Origin: Thermoguttaceae bacterium
GTDB taxonomy: Bacteria; Planctomycetota; Planctomycetia; Pirellulales; Thermoguttaceae
Reading direction: 5' to 3'
Assembly: GCA_017407125.1 (NCBI GenBank)
Contig: JAFQXE010000025.1
Coordinates: forward strand, 156,591-220,590
Length of the DNA stretch: 64,000 nt
The position numbers and the translations under genes are program-made. Numbering within the stretch: the stretch's first letter is position 1; each line of letters starts with the position of its first letter. The notes beneath the pieces were generated by a model. The model was not told the origin of the DNA. It ran no database searches and saw nothing but the letters and a program-made list of their open reading frames with translations. This document shows positions 44,001-53,068 of the stretch, one piece after another.

Positions 44001-44235
44001 GCTTGTCAAGGTTTGTTCCCTGAACGCCTCCGTTGTAGGAGATTTCCAGGTAGTCGCCGTAGGAGTCGTCGGTGAGCTGGTCGCTGCCGAACGTGCCTTC
44101 GATGTACAAGGAACCGACCTGAAGAGCGTCAACGTCTGCCGGCGCTACCGACAGCAGCAGGCGTTCTTCCAACGATTCCACCGTGCACGGATGATTGAAC
44201 TTGCGATTCTTTTTGTTATTTTTTGACTTGCTCAC
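41059..44235 (-). CDS. Large secreted SdrD-B/VCBS-repeat protein
   Basis: A 1058-residue extracellular protein. After a basic start it has CTVESLEERLLLSVAPAD, the N-terminal planctomycete export signature. Residues ~240-640 contain at least three Cna-B/SdrD-like beta domains (SGYVYDDIDGSLT..., SGIVWLDANLNDIYDAGD..., SGYVFEDNQ...) each closing with NGFYEF/NGYYEF. A PTPTPGG linker follows, then FG-GAP/VCBS-like calcium loops (GDFNGDGKDELAV, GDWDGDGKADIGV, GDWNGDGVDNIGV, GDWTGDGVTNIGV, GDFNGDGVDEVGT). The GTG start at 44235 is preceded by GGGAGG; a longer reading from 44313 lacks one. Probably a surface adhesin or scaffold. Confidence 0.85.
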   Translation of the reverse strand: MSKSKNNKKNRKFNHPCTVESLEERLLLSVAPADVDALQVGSLYIEGTFGSDQLTDDSYGDYLEISYNGGVQGTNLDKLEINLDKNDNGQVDINEAFFHLAKGNPEYGAYNSVKFEIVDANGTIKTGDVKWTISNNNQLLTMEFEDFESGDKLVCRFDVDFYKGVSPIYDEDGDIIDRKESSNVTVNGDDFEGSRIKAYFSADNYEDVSIEKTYIDNFGAVKYGLDLQENAYFPEDVTSADEYVAGAFGTVVQTPIVNTVSGYVYDDIDGSLTLTSADELLSNVTLTLYELDSTGNYVSTGLTTTTDANGFYEFTDLFNGTYMVLETQPENYTAVCANAGYVPSTTQVSTVRDLNCIYKIELKGNQDSIQNNFGQNSPGQLSGIVWLDANLNDIYDAGDTLLKDVKVNLYDDNGTLLATTKTDSNGYYEFTGLYPGLYTVEEEWPTQYIHSGEIPGTTGGYVDSDDDPGFIYDIVITSRGISESNNFWEILPGMISGYVFEDNQAIERNPDGSIPDQYKITTGVKTPDSVPIPGVTLGLYNIDGTVAITDAEGKPLTTVTDQNGYYEFTHLMPGSYCVIETQPKAYIDGLDTAGTGGGWAFNPTDAQYDVTVKQFGTDRNNDAIIRISVKSGENSALNNFAEVNVVDPTPTPTPGGGEKIPKVSYPRVTNSSGGGFQSVPYIPAYMTRGISALYGGGGSAVSAWHLCSLNAGMARRLGDGVVLNGLQGEGLTTDMTSASGMSASGLIANGLIKEGYGLEALVNMFSPIFDPINWNGRTDPELAWRMADWRDGTVTFVGEYGVMEGIPLTGDFNGDGKDELAVFVDGVWFIDINGNGFWDADDLWVQLGERGDQPVVGDWDGDGKADIGVYGKIWAGDWDLVEHDPGLPDAENLTRGVYKNMRPRVAVKTAASGFSKLTSTGAIYEKAIDHVFHFGNQGDRAITGDWNGDGVDNIGVFSNGNWYLDVDGNGRLTSADRGYDFGTTGDIPVTGDWTGDGVTNIGVYRNGKFILDTNANGVMDDSDAVVESGEAGDIPISGDFNGDGVDEVGTVKLSGVRQ

Positions 44236-44493
44236 GGCAAACCTCCCAAAATAATGGTTATTATTCGCATTTAGCGTTGGCGTAATGAAGGCTCGTCCTT
44301 CAAAATCCAACAAGCAACGCAGTTTGTTATTGTTTCTGTTTCTTCCCGTTAGACATCCTAACGAATGCCACGGCTCCCTTGTTATTGATTTTTACAGCGA
44401 TTTATTGTGATTCTACTTTAAGCGTAAAATGAATAATCGCTATAGTTGTTACAATCCTAAATCGCTTATGCAATTATTTATTTCTGAATCCTG

Positions 44494-45474
44494 TTATTTG
44501 TCCAGGACCCAGATGCAAATGGAACTGTCAAATCCGACTGTTACCAGCCATTTTTGAGATTCAACCCACTGCATATCGGCAATCGTGCCGGTATGTCCTT
44601 CCATTTTATATGTTTGAGCTCCGGAATCGAACGTCCAGACGCCCAACGAGTTATCGCACATGCCAACGGCGACTTTATTCAAACCGACGGTGGTAATGCA
44701 GCGAACTTTTCCAGGAAGATTTTCAATCGCTCCGAGAACCTTGGCTTCCGCTGGATTCCAGAGGTACAGCCGATTGTCTTCGCCGCCGGAAACGAGCATG
44801 CCGTCCTGCTGGAACGTCAAGGCGTGAACCCGGCGAATGTGCCCAACCAAATCAACGGACTTAACGCCGTTGTTGAAATTCCAGACTCGAATGACGCCCA
44901 TGCGTCCGGAAGCCGCCAGATACTGGTTGTCGTCTGACCACGCAACCGCGTCCGCCGTTCCAACGCCGACCGACAAGCGATTGAGAGCCTCGCCCGTTTT
45001 CGCGTCGAAAACAAAAACGCCGCCGCCAAAAGTTCCAATGGCGACTTTGCTTCCGTCTTTTGTAAAAGCAGCGCTTGTTACCGCCGTTTCAATGCCCTTG
45101 AGCGACGTAAATTTGTTATCCGGACTTTCTGTTTCCCACATCAATCCGACGTCGCCCATGTCAGCAGACAATAAAATTAAACCGTCTGGACGAAGGCGGA
45201 CCGCCTTAATCCAGTCGATATTGCGCGCCAGTTTCTTCTCAACTTCCCCGGTTTGCAGGTTCCAAAGACGAATTTTATGGTCGTCTCCGCCGACGTAAGC
45301 TTTCAAATTAGAGTCAACCGCCACGCCCGTCCAGACAGGAACCTGGTCGGCAGGCGTTTTGTCCGACAACTGTAGCTTTTTCAGAGGTTTAATAACCTCC
45401 TGCGCTTGCGTTGTTGAAGCAATAAAAATAAGTAATAACGGCAGTAAAATCCAGTATTTTTTTGAAGCGCTCAT
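44494..45474 (-). CDS. Exported WD40-repeat protein
   Basis: A 326-residue protein with signal peptide (YWILLPLLLIFIASTTQAQ) and about seven WD-type blades, e.g. GGDDHKIRLWNLQTGEVEKKL, AASGRMGVIRVWNFNNG, SGGEDNRLYLWNPAEAKV and the last GFDSSICIWVLDK. It would form a complete beta propeller in the envelope and act as a protein-binding platform. No enzymatic domain. It is separated by 258 bp from the large surface-protein gene downstream on the same strand. Confidence 0.85.
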   Translation of the reverse strand: MSASKKYWILLPLLLIFIASTTQAQEVIKPLKKLQLSDKTPADQVPVWTGVAVDSNLKAYVGGDDHKIRLWNLQTGEVEKKLARNIDWIKAVRLRPDGLILLSADMGDVGLMWETESPDNKFTSLKGIETAVTSAAFTKDGSKVAIGTFGGGVFVFDAKTGEALNRLSVGVGTADAVAWSDDNQYLAASGRMGVIRVWNFNNGVKSVDLVGHIRRVHALTFQQDGMLVSGGEDNRLYLWNPAEAKVLGAIENLPGKVRCITTVGLNKVAVGMCDNSLGVWTFDSGAQTYKMEGHTGTIADMQWVESQKWLVTVGFDSSICIWVLDK

Positions 45475-45930
45475 GGTTATAAAATCCTATTGTGTATGGA
45501 AATACCCGATAAAAATTATCGGCTAAGAAAAACTAATAGTTTAGCGTCAGCATTAAAAATACGAAAATTCCTTCAAAGTCAACAAATATCTATAAACAAA
45601 AACAGAGAATTTAGAAAATGTAGATAAGACATAACTGTTGAAATTCTTAAGGAATTTTGTTTAGAATATCTGTCTATATTATTAAGCCGAATTCAATAAT
45701 ATAGAGGGCTATTTGTGAGAGAATATGCCGATTATTTCGATGGTATCGCAAGAATTTGGAGTTTTTTTCAAAATTATAGAGGAAAATCCTTGATGAAAAC
45801 AGAATTTTTAATTAGAATTTATATGTATGATAGCAAAAAGTGGTTTACATGCAATGTTTACAAAATTGTGTTTTGTAAACAGTAAACCCCTTATAGCTGG
45901 ATAAAAGTTATACATTAGGAGAAAATTAAT
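45475..45930 (+). other. Spacer with nested palindrome before DUF1598 gene
   Basis: AT-rich and gene-free. At 45842-45888 are nested palindromes: outer GGTTTAC/GTAAACC and inner TGTTTACAAAA/TTTTGTAAACA (45855-45865 with 45871-45881, 5-nt loop). It lies ~45 bases before the start codon and could be an operator or a 5'-leader hairpin. Confidence 0.6.
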
Positions 45931-47259
45931 ATGTTGAAACGTTCGGCATTATTATTGACCGTATTGGCTGTCGCCTTTTCGCTGTTTACGTCGTCCGCTA
46001 AAGCGCAGAACCAAAACGCTGGCATTCAGGTTAACGCCGCTGGCGAACTGAAAATGAACACCGTTCGAGACAACAGTCTCAAAACCATTGCTTTACAAGC
46101 TCGTAAAGCGTTGGGTTCAGCCGCCAACGAGACGACGGAAATGCGCTGCGTTTCCTTGCGCGCTTTGGAAAAGGCAATCGAAGCCAACAACTACGCTCTG
46201 ACCGAAGAAATGAAATATCTCGCCGGTCTGACGCGTATTGAATACGTCTTCTTTGATCCGGAAACAAAAGACGTTATCATTGCCGGTCCAGCGGAAAACT
46301 GGGTCGTTTATCCGGAACTTGACCGTGTTGTCGGCATTAAGTCCGGACGTCCGGTCGTTCGTTTGGAAGACCTCGTTGCCGCCCTTCGTCTGTATGGTCC
46401 AGACGGTTCAGACCCGACGACAATCGGTTGCTCCATCGACCCCACTCCGGAAGGACTGGCGCGATTCCAGGAATTCGTCCGAACTGTCAATCCGTACAGA
46501 ATGTCGATTTCCGAAATTCGCAACGGCATGACGTCCTCGATTGGAAACTACAACGTTCGCGTTGACGGGGTTAGCCCAAATACCCATTTTGCCAAAGTTC
46601 TCGTTGAAGCGGACTACCGCATGAAACTTATCGGCATTGGTCTGGAAAACGCTCCCGCTGGCGTCAGAAGCTTCATTTCAGCCGCGTCAGCGACAGACGT
46701 TGCCCGCAACGCGCTGTGCCGCTGGTACTTCGTTCCCAATTATCAGTGCGTTAAAATGAGCGACGACAGCAACGCCATTCAGCTGGTTGGACAAGGCGTC
46801 AAACTGGTTGGCGAAGACGAAGTCATTGCCGCTGACGGCTCGCGCGCTCAAACCGGCGGTTCTCAGAACCCTGCCAGCCGCACATTCACCCGCAGCTTCA
46901 CAGATCGATATGAAAAGGTCGCTATGGTTTCCCCAGTTTACGCAGAACTCCGCAACCTGATTGACATTGCCATCGTTGCCGCGTATTTGAATCAGGAAGG
47001 CATTTTTGACAAGGCTGACTGGTCAATGCCGACACTGGGCGACGAAACCAAGTACTCGATTGAAACCTGCTCTCCTTTGAAGTTCGCTCCGGCGGCTTGC
47101 AACATCGTTTCCAAAGGCGGACGTCTGATGACCCCGACCGGCGGCGGCGTCCAGATTCAGCCTCAAGTTGCTTTGAACGAAGAAAACCTCGTTGACAACG
47201 ACGCGAAATTTGCGAAAGTCAGCCAGCTTCCGGAAGGAAAGTGGTGGTGGAATAACTAA
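45931..47259 (+). CDS. Exported DUF1598 family protein
   Basis: A 442-residue protein with signal peptide (MLKRSALLLTVLAVAFSLFTSSAKA) and a DUF1598 domain, a family found mostly in planctomycetes: LAGLTRIEYVFFDPETKDVIIAGPAENW, DPTPEGLARFQEF, FAKVLVEADYRMKLIGIGLE, RNALCRWYFVPNY. Function unknown; abundance-type codon use and an exported location suggest an envelope component. AGGAG lies nine bases before ATG. A terminator follows at 47294. Confidence 0.9.
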   Translation: MLKRSALLLTVLAVAFSLFTSSAKAQNQNAGIQVNAAGELKMNTVRDNSLKTIALQARKALGSAANETTEMRCVSLRALEKAIEANNYALTEEMKYLAGLTRIEYVFFDPETKDVIIAGPAENWVVYPELDRVVGIKSGRPVVRLEDLVAALRLYGPDGSDPTTIGCSIDPTPEGLARFQEFVRTVNPYRMSISEIRNGMTSSIGNYNVRVDGVSPNTHFAKVLVEADYRMKLIGIGLENAPAGVRSFISAASATDVARNALCRWYFVPNYQCVKMSDDSNAIQLVGQGVKLVGEDEVIAADGSRAQTGGSQNPASRTFTRSFTDRYEKVAMVSPVYAELRNLIDIAIVAAYLNQEGIFDKADWSMPTLGDETKYSIETCSPLKFAPAACNIVSKGGRLMTPTGGGVQIQPQVALNEENLVDNDAKFAKVSQLPEGKWWWNN

Positions 47260-47293
47260 GGAATCTTTCTGAACAATTCAATTCGATTTATAG

Positions 47294-47332
47294 ATGAAAA
47301 GCCTGCTCCGGTTATCAAGAGGGGCTTTTCAT
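47294..47332 (+). terminator. Terminator after the DUF1598 gene
   Basis: ATGAAAAGCC (47294-47303) pairs with GGCTTTTCAT (47323-47332) over 10 bp. Confidence 0.75.
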
Positions 47333-47462
47333 CTTAATTACGGATAGAAAAACGGCTGATGACGACCAGAACGTTATATTGCAATCCCTTTTATGGTCGT
47401 AAATATCCATTTCCCGTATCAAAACTCTTCCTTTGTTTACAATAATTGCCTCTTTTAAAATC

Positions 47463-49265
47463 ATGAATATTCACAAACGCGCGTCTACGATTCTTTTAAT
47501 TATTTCGTGTTGCTTAATGCTTTCAGGCGCTTTGTATGCTCAGCCTGGGGAAAACGCATTAGAGAAATTGATTCGCGTAGACGCTCAGCCGTTTATGACG
47601 CAGGGGCGCCTTAGCCATGGATATTATGTCTTTCGCTGCAAAGTTCAAAATCTTGATGCGAAGCCTCATAAGGTTACTCTGTCATGTCCCAAAGTTGCTT
47701 CAAAAAGTTTTGATCTTCAGGCTGGCGAAGTAATAAACGCGGCATTGCCGCTGCCTGTTACGAACTCCAATTTTGGCTACTCCGTCCAGGTGTATGCGGA
47801 TAACAGACAGTTGTATACTGTTGAGTATCCTATGCGCCGTGAGAACTATTCATTTGCGGCAGCTCGTTATTATAGATCCAGATTTATCTCATTCGGACCT
47901 GATGACGATTCAGTTTCCAATACGTTTTTAATTTGTCGATCTTTGCGAAAACGCTTTGCTGAAGTGGAGTGCATATTCGCCGAGAAGGACTGTAAATTCT
48001 GGCCTCAGGATCGTATGGATTACAGCTGTTTGGACTATATCCTTCTAACCCCCGAGGAATTGGCAGCCGCTCCTGAAGGCGTTCAGACGGCGCTGAAGCA
48101 ATTCGTTCTCAGCGGCGGCATTTTGTGGTTGCTTGAAGGCGACGTTCCACAAGCGTCTTTTGATAAAGTCGAGTGGATAGCTCAGCTGATAAAAGAAATG
48201 TCCCAAAAAGAAAATTATAACGCTCAGGATTCAAGGGTTGTACAATACCCGTTTGGTTTTGGCGTTGTTGCTTTAACAGACAGAGACGCGTTAGAAAAGC
48301 AGTTCAATCAAAATTTGTCGGACGACAACCTGTCGGATAAAACATTTTTCGAGGGGTTATACAGGAACTTTGATTCAAGACCGTCCTGGTATGCAAGAGA
48401 TAGCGTAAACGAGCTGCAAAAGCGGTTTCCTGTTGTAAACGATCTTAGCATCCCCCTTTTGGGAATCAGCATTGTAATTTTGTTGTTCGTTTTGATTGCC
48501 GGACCAATTAATTTATTCATTTTGACTAAATATAACAAACGAATTTTGTTACTTGTAACAGTCCCGATTCTCTCATTTTTATTTGCAGGCGCGATTCTTC
48601 TGTATGTTATATTATCAGAAGGTTTTAGTACAGAAACGCGTATCGCCTCTTTGGCATACCTGGATCAGCGCAGTGGAATGTTTTCCTCTCTGAGTCAATA
48701 TGGCGTTTATGCCCGAACGACGCCTCGAAACGTTGTATTTGATTCGGACGATGAATTAAATATTACCGACGAAGGCGACGACGAACGTTTAAACATCGAT
48801 TGGACAAGTGGAAAGCAGGTTGTTCAATCTAATTTTACGACTGTACGAAAACCTGCTTATTATAAAATCCGAAAAGCGGGTACGACGCGTTTAAAGCTCG
48901 ACTTTGATTTCAATGAAACAAATCCATACGTTGTTAATGGGTTGGGAAAGGACGTTAAAAAACTCTTTGTTCGCGACGCTGAAGGAAGTCTGTGGAGAGC
49001 AGAAAATATTATCGCCGGTCAGAAAGCGGCGCTGACGCCTGTCAACAGACAATACAATGAAAAGCTCATCGATGAACTGACGTCTTGTATTTCAACGCTG
49101 CGATGGGACTTTATCGAGCGATCTATTAATATGCAAAATAAAGCTGACGCTCTTCGTCCTAGAAGTTATATCGCCACTTTTTCCTCGTCTGGTCCTTTTG
49201 CAAATAAAGGAATTTCATACGCTAAAGAAAAGGATTCGAGCGCGTTTCTGTCAGGACGTTTTTAA
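47463..49265 (+). CDS. Hypothetical envelope protein with two central TM helices
   Basis: A 600-residue exported protein. Signal peptide (RASTILLIISCCLMLSGALYA), an extracytoplasmic region of ~300 residues that includes an Ig-like part (~25-115) and a Rossmann-like part with LDYILLTPEELAAAPEGVQ and FVLSGGILWLLEGD, two adjacent membrane helices (~330-385: LLGISIVILLFVLIAGPINLFIL and VTVPILSFLFAGAILLYVIL), and a beta-rich C-terminal domain. The layout resembles uncharacterised planctomycete membrane proteins related to the GldG/auxiliary-ABC type; no enzyme motif is seen. The start at 47463 is preferred over an ATG-like codon at 47433 because it begins the signal peptide. Confidence 0.65.
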   Translation: MNIHKRASTILLIISCCLMLSGALYAQPGENALEKLIRVDAQPFMTQGRLSHGYYVFRCKVQNLDAKPHKVTLSCPKVASKSFDLQAGEVINAALPLPVTNSNFGYSVQVYADNRQLYTVEYPMRRENYSFAAARYYRSRFISFGPDDDSVSNTFLICRSLRKRFAEVECIFAEKDCKFWPQDRMDYSCLDYILLTPEELAAAPEGVQTALKQFVLSGGILWLLEGDVPQASFDKVEWIAQLIKEMSQKENYNAQDSRVVQYPFGFGVVALTDRDALEKQFNQNLSDDNLSDKTFFEGLYRNFDSRPSWYARDSVNELQKRFPVVNDLSIPLLGISIVILLFVLIAGPINLFILTKYNKRILLLVTVPILSFLFAGAILLYVILSEGFSTETRIASLAYLDQRSGMFSSLSQYGVYARTTPRNVVFDSDDELNITDEGDDERLNIDWTSGKQVVQSNFTTVRKPAYYKIRKAGTTRLKLDFDFNETNPYVVNGLGKDVKKLFVRDAEGSLWRAENIIAGQKAALTPVNRQYNEKLIDELTSCISTLRWDFIERSINMQNKADALRPRSYIATFSSSGPFANKGISYAKEKDSSAFLSGRF

Positions 49266-49353
49266 TCAGGGTTTTAGAGAATCGCTCGTTAGTCAGACGC
49301 ATCAAAGACTTTCAAGCAGAATCGGAGTATAACAAGTCGAAAGAGCAATAAAA

Positions 49354-49383
49354 AAGCAGACGCAATCGCGTCTGCTTATTTTG
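49354..49383 (+). terminator. Terminator
   Basis: AAGCAGACGC (49354-49363), loop AATC, GCGTCTGCTT (49368-49377), then ATTTTG. On the other strand it can also stop the tRNA-Asp transcript. Confidence 0.8.
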
Positions 49384-49388
49384 TAAAT

Positions 49389-49462
<74 letters not shown>

Positions 49463-49512
49463 TGTTAAAGGGTAACTGTAAAATACAGCCGTTCCTCAAA
49501 CTTACGTAAGGA

Positions 49513-49540
49513 ATTCTACCATATATTTTATTCTTTGCAA
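49513..49540 (-). promoter_or_regulatory. tRNA-Asp promoter
   Basis: Minus strand: TTGCAA (49535-49540), 16-bp spacer, TAGAAT (49513-49518). Confidence 0.7.
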
Positions 49541-49766
49541 GGGAGGGGACGAAAAATTTTTTTATTTTTTTCTGAAAAACAGCGGAAAGAAAACGATTAT
49601 TCGTTATAAGAATACGCGAGTCGGTTTAAATCAAAGATATCAATGCGTTTAGTCCATCGCTTTTTTGGTCTTGACGGCAAATCATTCATTGGCTACAATA
49701 TATTGTATATAGAGCAACGTTCGTCCAGCTCTGTATAGTATAATTATTACGACTATATTCCTTTAT

Positions 49767-50912
49767 ATGACAGCGGAAATACTCCAATTTGAACCGGCGA
49801 AACTGGAACATCAGGCGCAGCGGCTGGCGAAAGCAATCCAGTCAGGGGCGCTTGTCGCCTTGCCAACGGAGACGGTTTATGGAGTAGCCGCCGCGCCAAC
49901 GTCTGCCTTTGCCATCGAACGGCTTAGTCGTCTTAAAGAGCGAACGCCGGAAAGCCCATTTTCTCTGGTCGTTCCAGATTTGGAATCAGCCCGAAAACTG
50001 GCGACTCCCTGGAAACCCAAGGTGGAAAAGCTGTTTAGACGCGTCTGCCCTGGTCCGATTACGTTTGTTCTGCCGCTTCAAGAAGGGGCGTTAGACGCCT
50101 TCCCGCCAATTGTAACTCAAGCGTGCGCGCCCAAGGGAACAGTGGGGATTCGCATTCCGGATCACCCGCTGACGCTGGAAATATTGCGGATTATCGGCGT
50201 TCCCCTTTTGCTTACCAGCGCGAACCATCACGGCGTTCCCGACCCGCTGACGGGAAAACAGGTTATCGACGACCTCAAAAACGACGTTGATATTATTGTT
50301 GACGATGGAATGACCCGCTGGAGACAGTCGTCTACCGTTGTCAAGTTCGATGGCGCCACGCCGACAATTCTCCGCGCCGGGGCGTTGTCGCCTGCTCAAA
50401 TTCGACGCATTTCGTCAACGATTATACTGTTCGTTTGCTCTGGCAACACGTGCCGTTCTCCGATTGCGGAAACTTTATTTCGAAAGGAGATGGCTGCACA
50501 GCTCAAGTGTTCTCCTGACAGATTGGAAGAAAAAGGCTGGTTTGCCCTGTCGTGTGGCTTGTCTGCTATTGCCGGAATGCCTGCTTCTGATTACGCCAAA
50601 GCGGTAATGAAACAAAAAGGGCTGGACTTGTCAGGACATGTTGCTCAAACTGTTTCGGAAACGCTCATTCGCTATGCTGATTATATTTTCACGCTTTGTG
50701 AATCTCACCGAAAAGCGCTTGTTGCCGCTTTTCCGCAGGCGGAATCGCGAATTCGACTTCTCAATCCGGAAAACGTTGATATCTTAGATCCCTACGGCGG
50801 CACGATGGAATTCTATCAAACCTGCGCTCGACAGATTGAAAACGCAGTCCATCAACGCGTCGTTACGTTACTAACAAAAGAAAAAGGCAACTTCCCCAAA
50901 AGGGAAAATTAG
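49767..50912 (+). CDS. Fusion: threonylcarbamoyl-AMP synthase (YrdC/Sua5) + low-Mr protein-Tyr phosphatase
   Basis: A 381-residue two-domain protein. Residues ~10-207 are a YrdC/Sua5 domain, which makes threonylcarbamoyl-AMP for tRNA t6A: GALVALPTETVYG, RLKERTPESPFSL, PGPITFVLP, GIRIPDHP, LLTSANHHG, STVVKF. Residues ~218-375 are a low-molecular-weight phosphatase/arsenate-reductase-like domain with P-loop CSGNTCR (224-230) and the Asp in DILDPYGG. In several bacteria the two activities are adjacent genes; here they are one polypeptide with no stop between. The phosphatase substrate is not evident. Confidence 0.9.
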   Translation: MTAEILQFEPAKLEHQAQRLAKAIQSGALVALPTETVYGVAAAPTSAFAIERLSRLKERTPESPFSLVVPDLESARKLATPWKPKVEKLFRRVCPGPITFVLPLQEGALDAFPPIVTQACAPKGTVGIRIPDHPLTLEILRIIGVPLLLTSANHHGVPDPLTGKQVIDDLKNDVDIIVDDGMTRWRQSSTVVKFDGATPTILRAGALSPAQIRRISSTIILFVCSGNTCRSPIAETLFRKEMAAQLKCSPDRLEEKGWFALSCGLSAIAGMPASDYAKAVMKQKGLDLSGHVAQTVSETLIRYADYIFTLCESHRKALVAAFPQAESRIRLLNPENVDILDPYGGTMEFYQTCARQIENAVHQRVVTLLTKEKGNFPKREN

Positions 50913-51039
50913 ATTGCAATCAAGCAGGATTGTAAAATAAGATAAAGCGGCATTCTTGCTTCATTTAATCTTCATTCAATAATCTGCGCCAATTAGTGAA
51001 AATAGATTTTAGAATAATTAGTTAAGTTCAAACAAAAAT

Positions 51040-51061
51040 GCCTTGCTATGACAAGCAAGGC
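51040..51061 (-). terminator. tRNA-Arg terminator
   Basis: GCCTTGC (51040-51046) pairs with GCAAGGC (51055-51061); minus-strand read continues ATTTTTG. Confidence 0.7.
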
Positions 51062-51068
51062 GGAAAAA

Positions 51069-51142
51069 TACCTCAGGTAGGATTCGAACCTATAACCCTC
51101 GGTTCCGAAGACCGATGCGCTATCCAATTGCGCCACTGAGGC
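51069..51142 (-). tRNA. tRNA-Arg (TCG)
   Basis: Minus strand: acceptor GCCTCAG/CTGAGGT, D-arm GCGCAATTGGATAGCGC, anticodon stem TCGGT/ACCGA with loop CTTCGGA giving anticodon TCG, T-arm ATAGGTTCGAATCCTAC, discriminator A. CCA is not encoded. Confidence 0.95.
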
Positions 51143-51155
51143 ATTAATTATTTGT

Positions 51156-51183
51156 ATTTTAGCCGATTTCCCATTTCCTGCAA
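51156..51183 (-). promoter_or_regulatory. tRNA-Arg promoter
   Basis: Minus strand: TTGCAG (51178-51183), 16-bp spacer, TAAAAT (51156-51161). The bases before -35 (CCCCTCC) match those of the tRNA-Asp promoter. Confidence 0.7.
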
Positions 51184-51351
51184 GGAGGGGTCAAAGACGT
51201 TTTTTCCAGAGGGCGAGTTCTATTTTGGACGTTCTGATTTTAAATGGGACGTTCTAATATAAAAAAGAATCGTCTAGCCCCGTCGCAGCAAACAAATAGA
51301 AGAAGTTTCTTTTTTTCTTGTTCATCAGAGGAAGAAATAGATAAATCGATG

Positions 51352-51379
51352 TTGCATTGTTTTCATTTTTTGGTAAAAT
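51352..51379 (+). promoter_or_regulatory. cysS promoter
   Basis: TTGCAT (51352-51357), 16-bp spacer, TAAAAT (51374-51379). Confidence 0.65.
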
Positions 51380-51432
51380 AGAGAATCAATTCAATATATA
51401 TCTATTAACCCCCACCCCCCAAAGACAAAACT

Positions 51433-53016
51433 ATGATTCGAGTATACAACACGCTCAGTCGTCAAAAGGAAGATTTTGTACCCGTTCAGACGCCCACCGG
51501 CGAAAAACGCCCAGTCGGAATGTATTTGTGCGGCCCGACGGTTTATAAGCCCAGCCACATCGGGCACATGGTTGGTCCGGTTATTTTTGACTGCGTCAAG
51601 CGATACCTGACCTACAGCGGGTACGACGTAACGTTTGTTGTCAACATTACAGACGTTGACGACAAGCTCATCAACGAGTCCAACGCCCGCCACATGGCGA
51701 TGGCTGACCTGGCGGCGGAAATGACCCAGGATTACCTGTCGAACATTCAGGCGCTGGGCGTTACGACGATCGACCATTTCCCGCACGCGACGGAGTACAT
51801 TCCTCAGATTATCAAATTCGTTCAGGATTTGATCGACAAGGGGTTCGCTTACGAGTCCGACGGCGACGTTTACTACGACGTCGCGCAGTTTGCCGGATAC
51901 GGGAAGCTGTCGCACCGATCCGTTGAGCAGATGCTGGGCGAAGGCGGTTCCACGGCGGAAAGAAAACACTCTGCGGCGGACTTCGCCTTGTGGAAAAGCG
52001 CCAAGCCGGGCGAACCGTCCTGGGAATCCCCCTGGGGGCCTGGCAGACCGGGCTGGCATATTGAATGTTCCGTTATGGGATCCTGCCTGTTGGGAGACAC
52101 GTTCGACATTCACGGCGGCGGCCTTGACCTGGCGTTCCCGCATCACGAAAACGAGATCGCCCAGTCGGAAGCGCGTAGCGGCAAACCGTACGTCAAATAC
52201 TGGATGCACAACGGTCTGATGCAGGCGTCGGACGAAATCGGAAAAGTCGGCGGTCGCAAGACCAAATCGGCGGACGCCCCGGAAGCCAAAGAAGGCGACA
52301 TCGCGTCACAGGAAGCTGGCAAAATCAGCAAGTCCAAAGGCTCCGTCCCGTTCCGCGACATGCTCAAGACGTTTGCGGGCGAAACGATTCGATTCTTCCT
52401 GCTGTCAACTCATTATCGACGTCCGATTGACTATTCCGTCAGACGCATTGAAGAAGTCCAAACCGGCTTGGAAGCGTTCTATCGATTCTTCAAACGCTTT
52501 GACCGCGTTACCGGTACGAAATTCTATCAGACGGAATTCGCCAAAACCCGCGACGCCGGCGAGTTCGATCCGGGTCAGTCGGAACTGCTGCAAGCTGTCG
52601 CGCAAAGCCGCAAGACGTTCCTCGACGCCATGGACGACGACTTCAACACCGGCGCGGGCATTGCCGAGCTGTTCGACCTGCTCAAGAAGCTCAACAAGTT
52701 CATCGACGACCAGAAGCTGGAAACCGCCCCGACGCCGGAAGCGGTCGCCCAGCTCGTTCAGGGCGTCAAGACGTTCCGCGAACTGGCGGGCGCTTTGGGT
52801 CTGTTCCTCGAACCGCCCAAGAAAGCCGGTCAAGACGACAGCGCCGAAGACAACTCGCTCGTTGACGGTTTGATGAACCTGATTATTCAGATTCGCGCCA
52901 ACGCCCGACAGAACAAAGACTGGGCGACAAGCGACCTCATTCGCGACGCGCTGAAAGAACTGGGCGTCAAACTGGAAGACCGCCCGGACAAAACAACGAC
53001 TTGGGAAAAGGCGTAG
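51433..53016 (+). CDS. cysS: Cysteinyl-tRNA synthetase
   Basis: A class I synthetase that charges tRNA-Cys. HIGH motif SHIGHMVG, zinc and substrate residues in MYLCGPTVY, HIECSVM and AFPHHENEIAQSEA, and KMSKS motif as KISKSKGS. Between the zinc site and KMSKS is an extra ~30-residue polar segment (KVGGRKTKSADAPEAKEGDIASQEAGK) longer than in most relatives. 527 residues, slightly above the usual ~460-480. Two terminators follow (53069, 53116). Confidence 0.96.
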   Translation: MIRVYNTLSRQKEDFVPVQTPTGEKRPVGMYLCGPTVYKPSHIGHMVGPVIFDCVKRYLTYSGYDVTFVVNITDVDDKLINESNARHMAMADLAAEMTQDYLSNIQALGVTTIDHFPHATEYIPQIIKFVQDLIDKGFAYESDGDVYYDVAQFAGYGKLSHRSVEQMLGEGGSTAERKHSAADFALWKSAKPGEPSWESPWGPGRPGWHIECSVMGSCLLGDTFDIHGGGLDLAFPHHENEIAQSEARSGKPYVKYWMHNGLMQASDEIGKVGGRKTKSADAPEAKEGDIASQEAGKISKSKGSVPFRDMLKTFAGETIRFFLLSTHYRRPIDYSVRRIEEVQTGLEAFYRFFKRFDRVTGTKFYQTEFAKTRDAGEFDPGQSELLQAVAQSRKTFLDAMDDDFNTGAGIAELFDLLKKLNKFIDDQKLETAPTPEAVAQLVQGVKTFRELAGALGLFLEPPKKAGQDDSAEDNSLVDGLMNLIIQIRANARQNKDWATSDLIRDALKELGVKLEDRPDKTTTWEKA

Positions 53017-53068
53017 TCCCCGTCAGATAAAAGCGGAATCCCGCAAGATAAAAACGTCTAATAAAACA

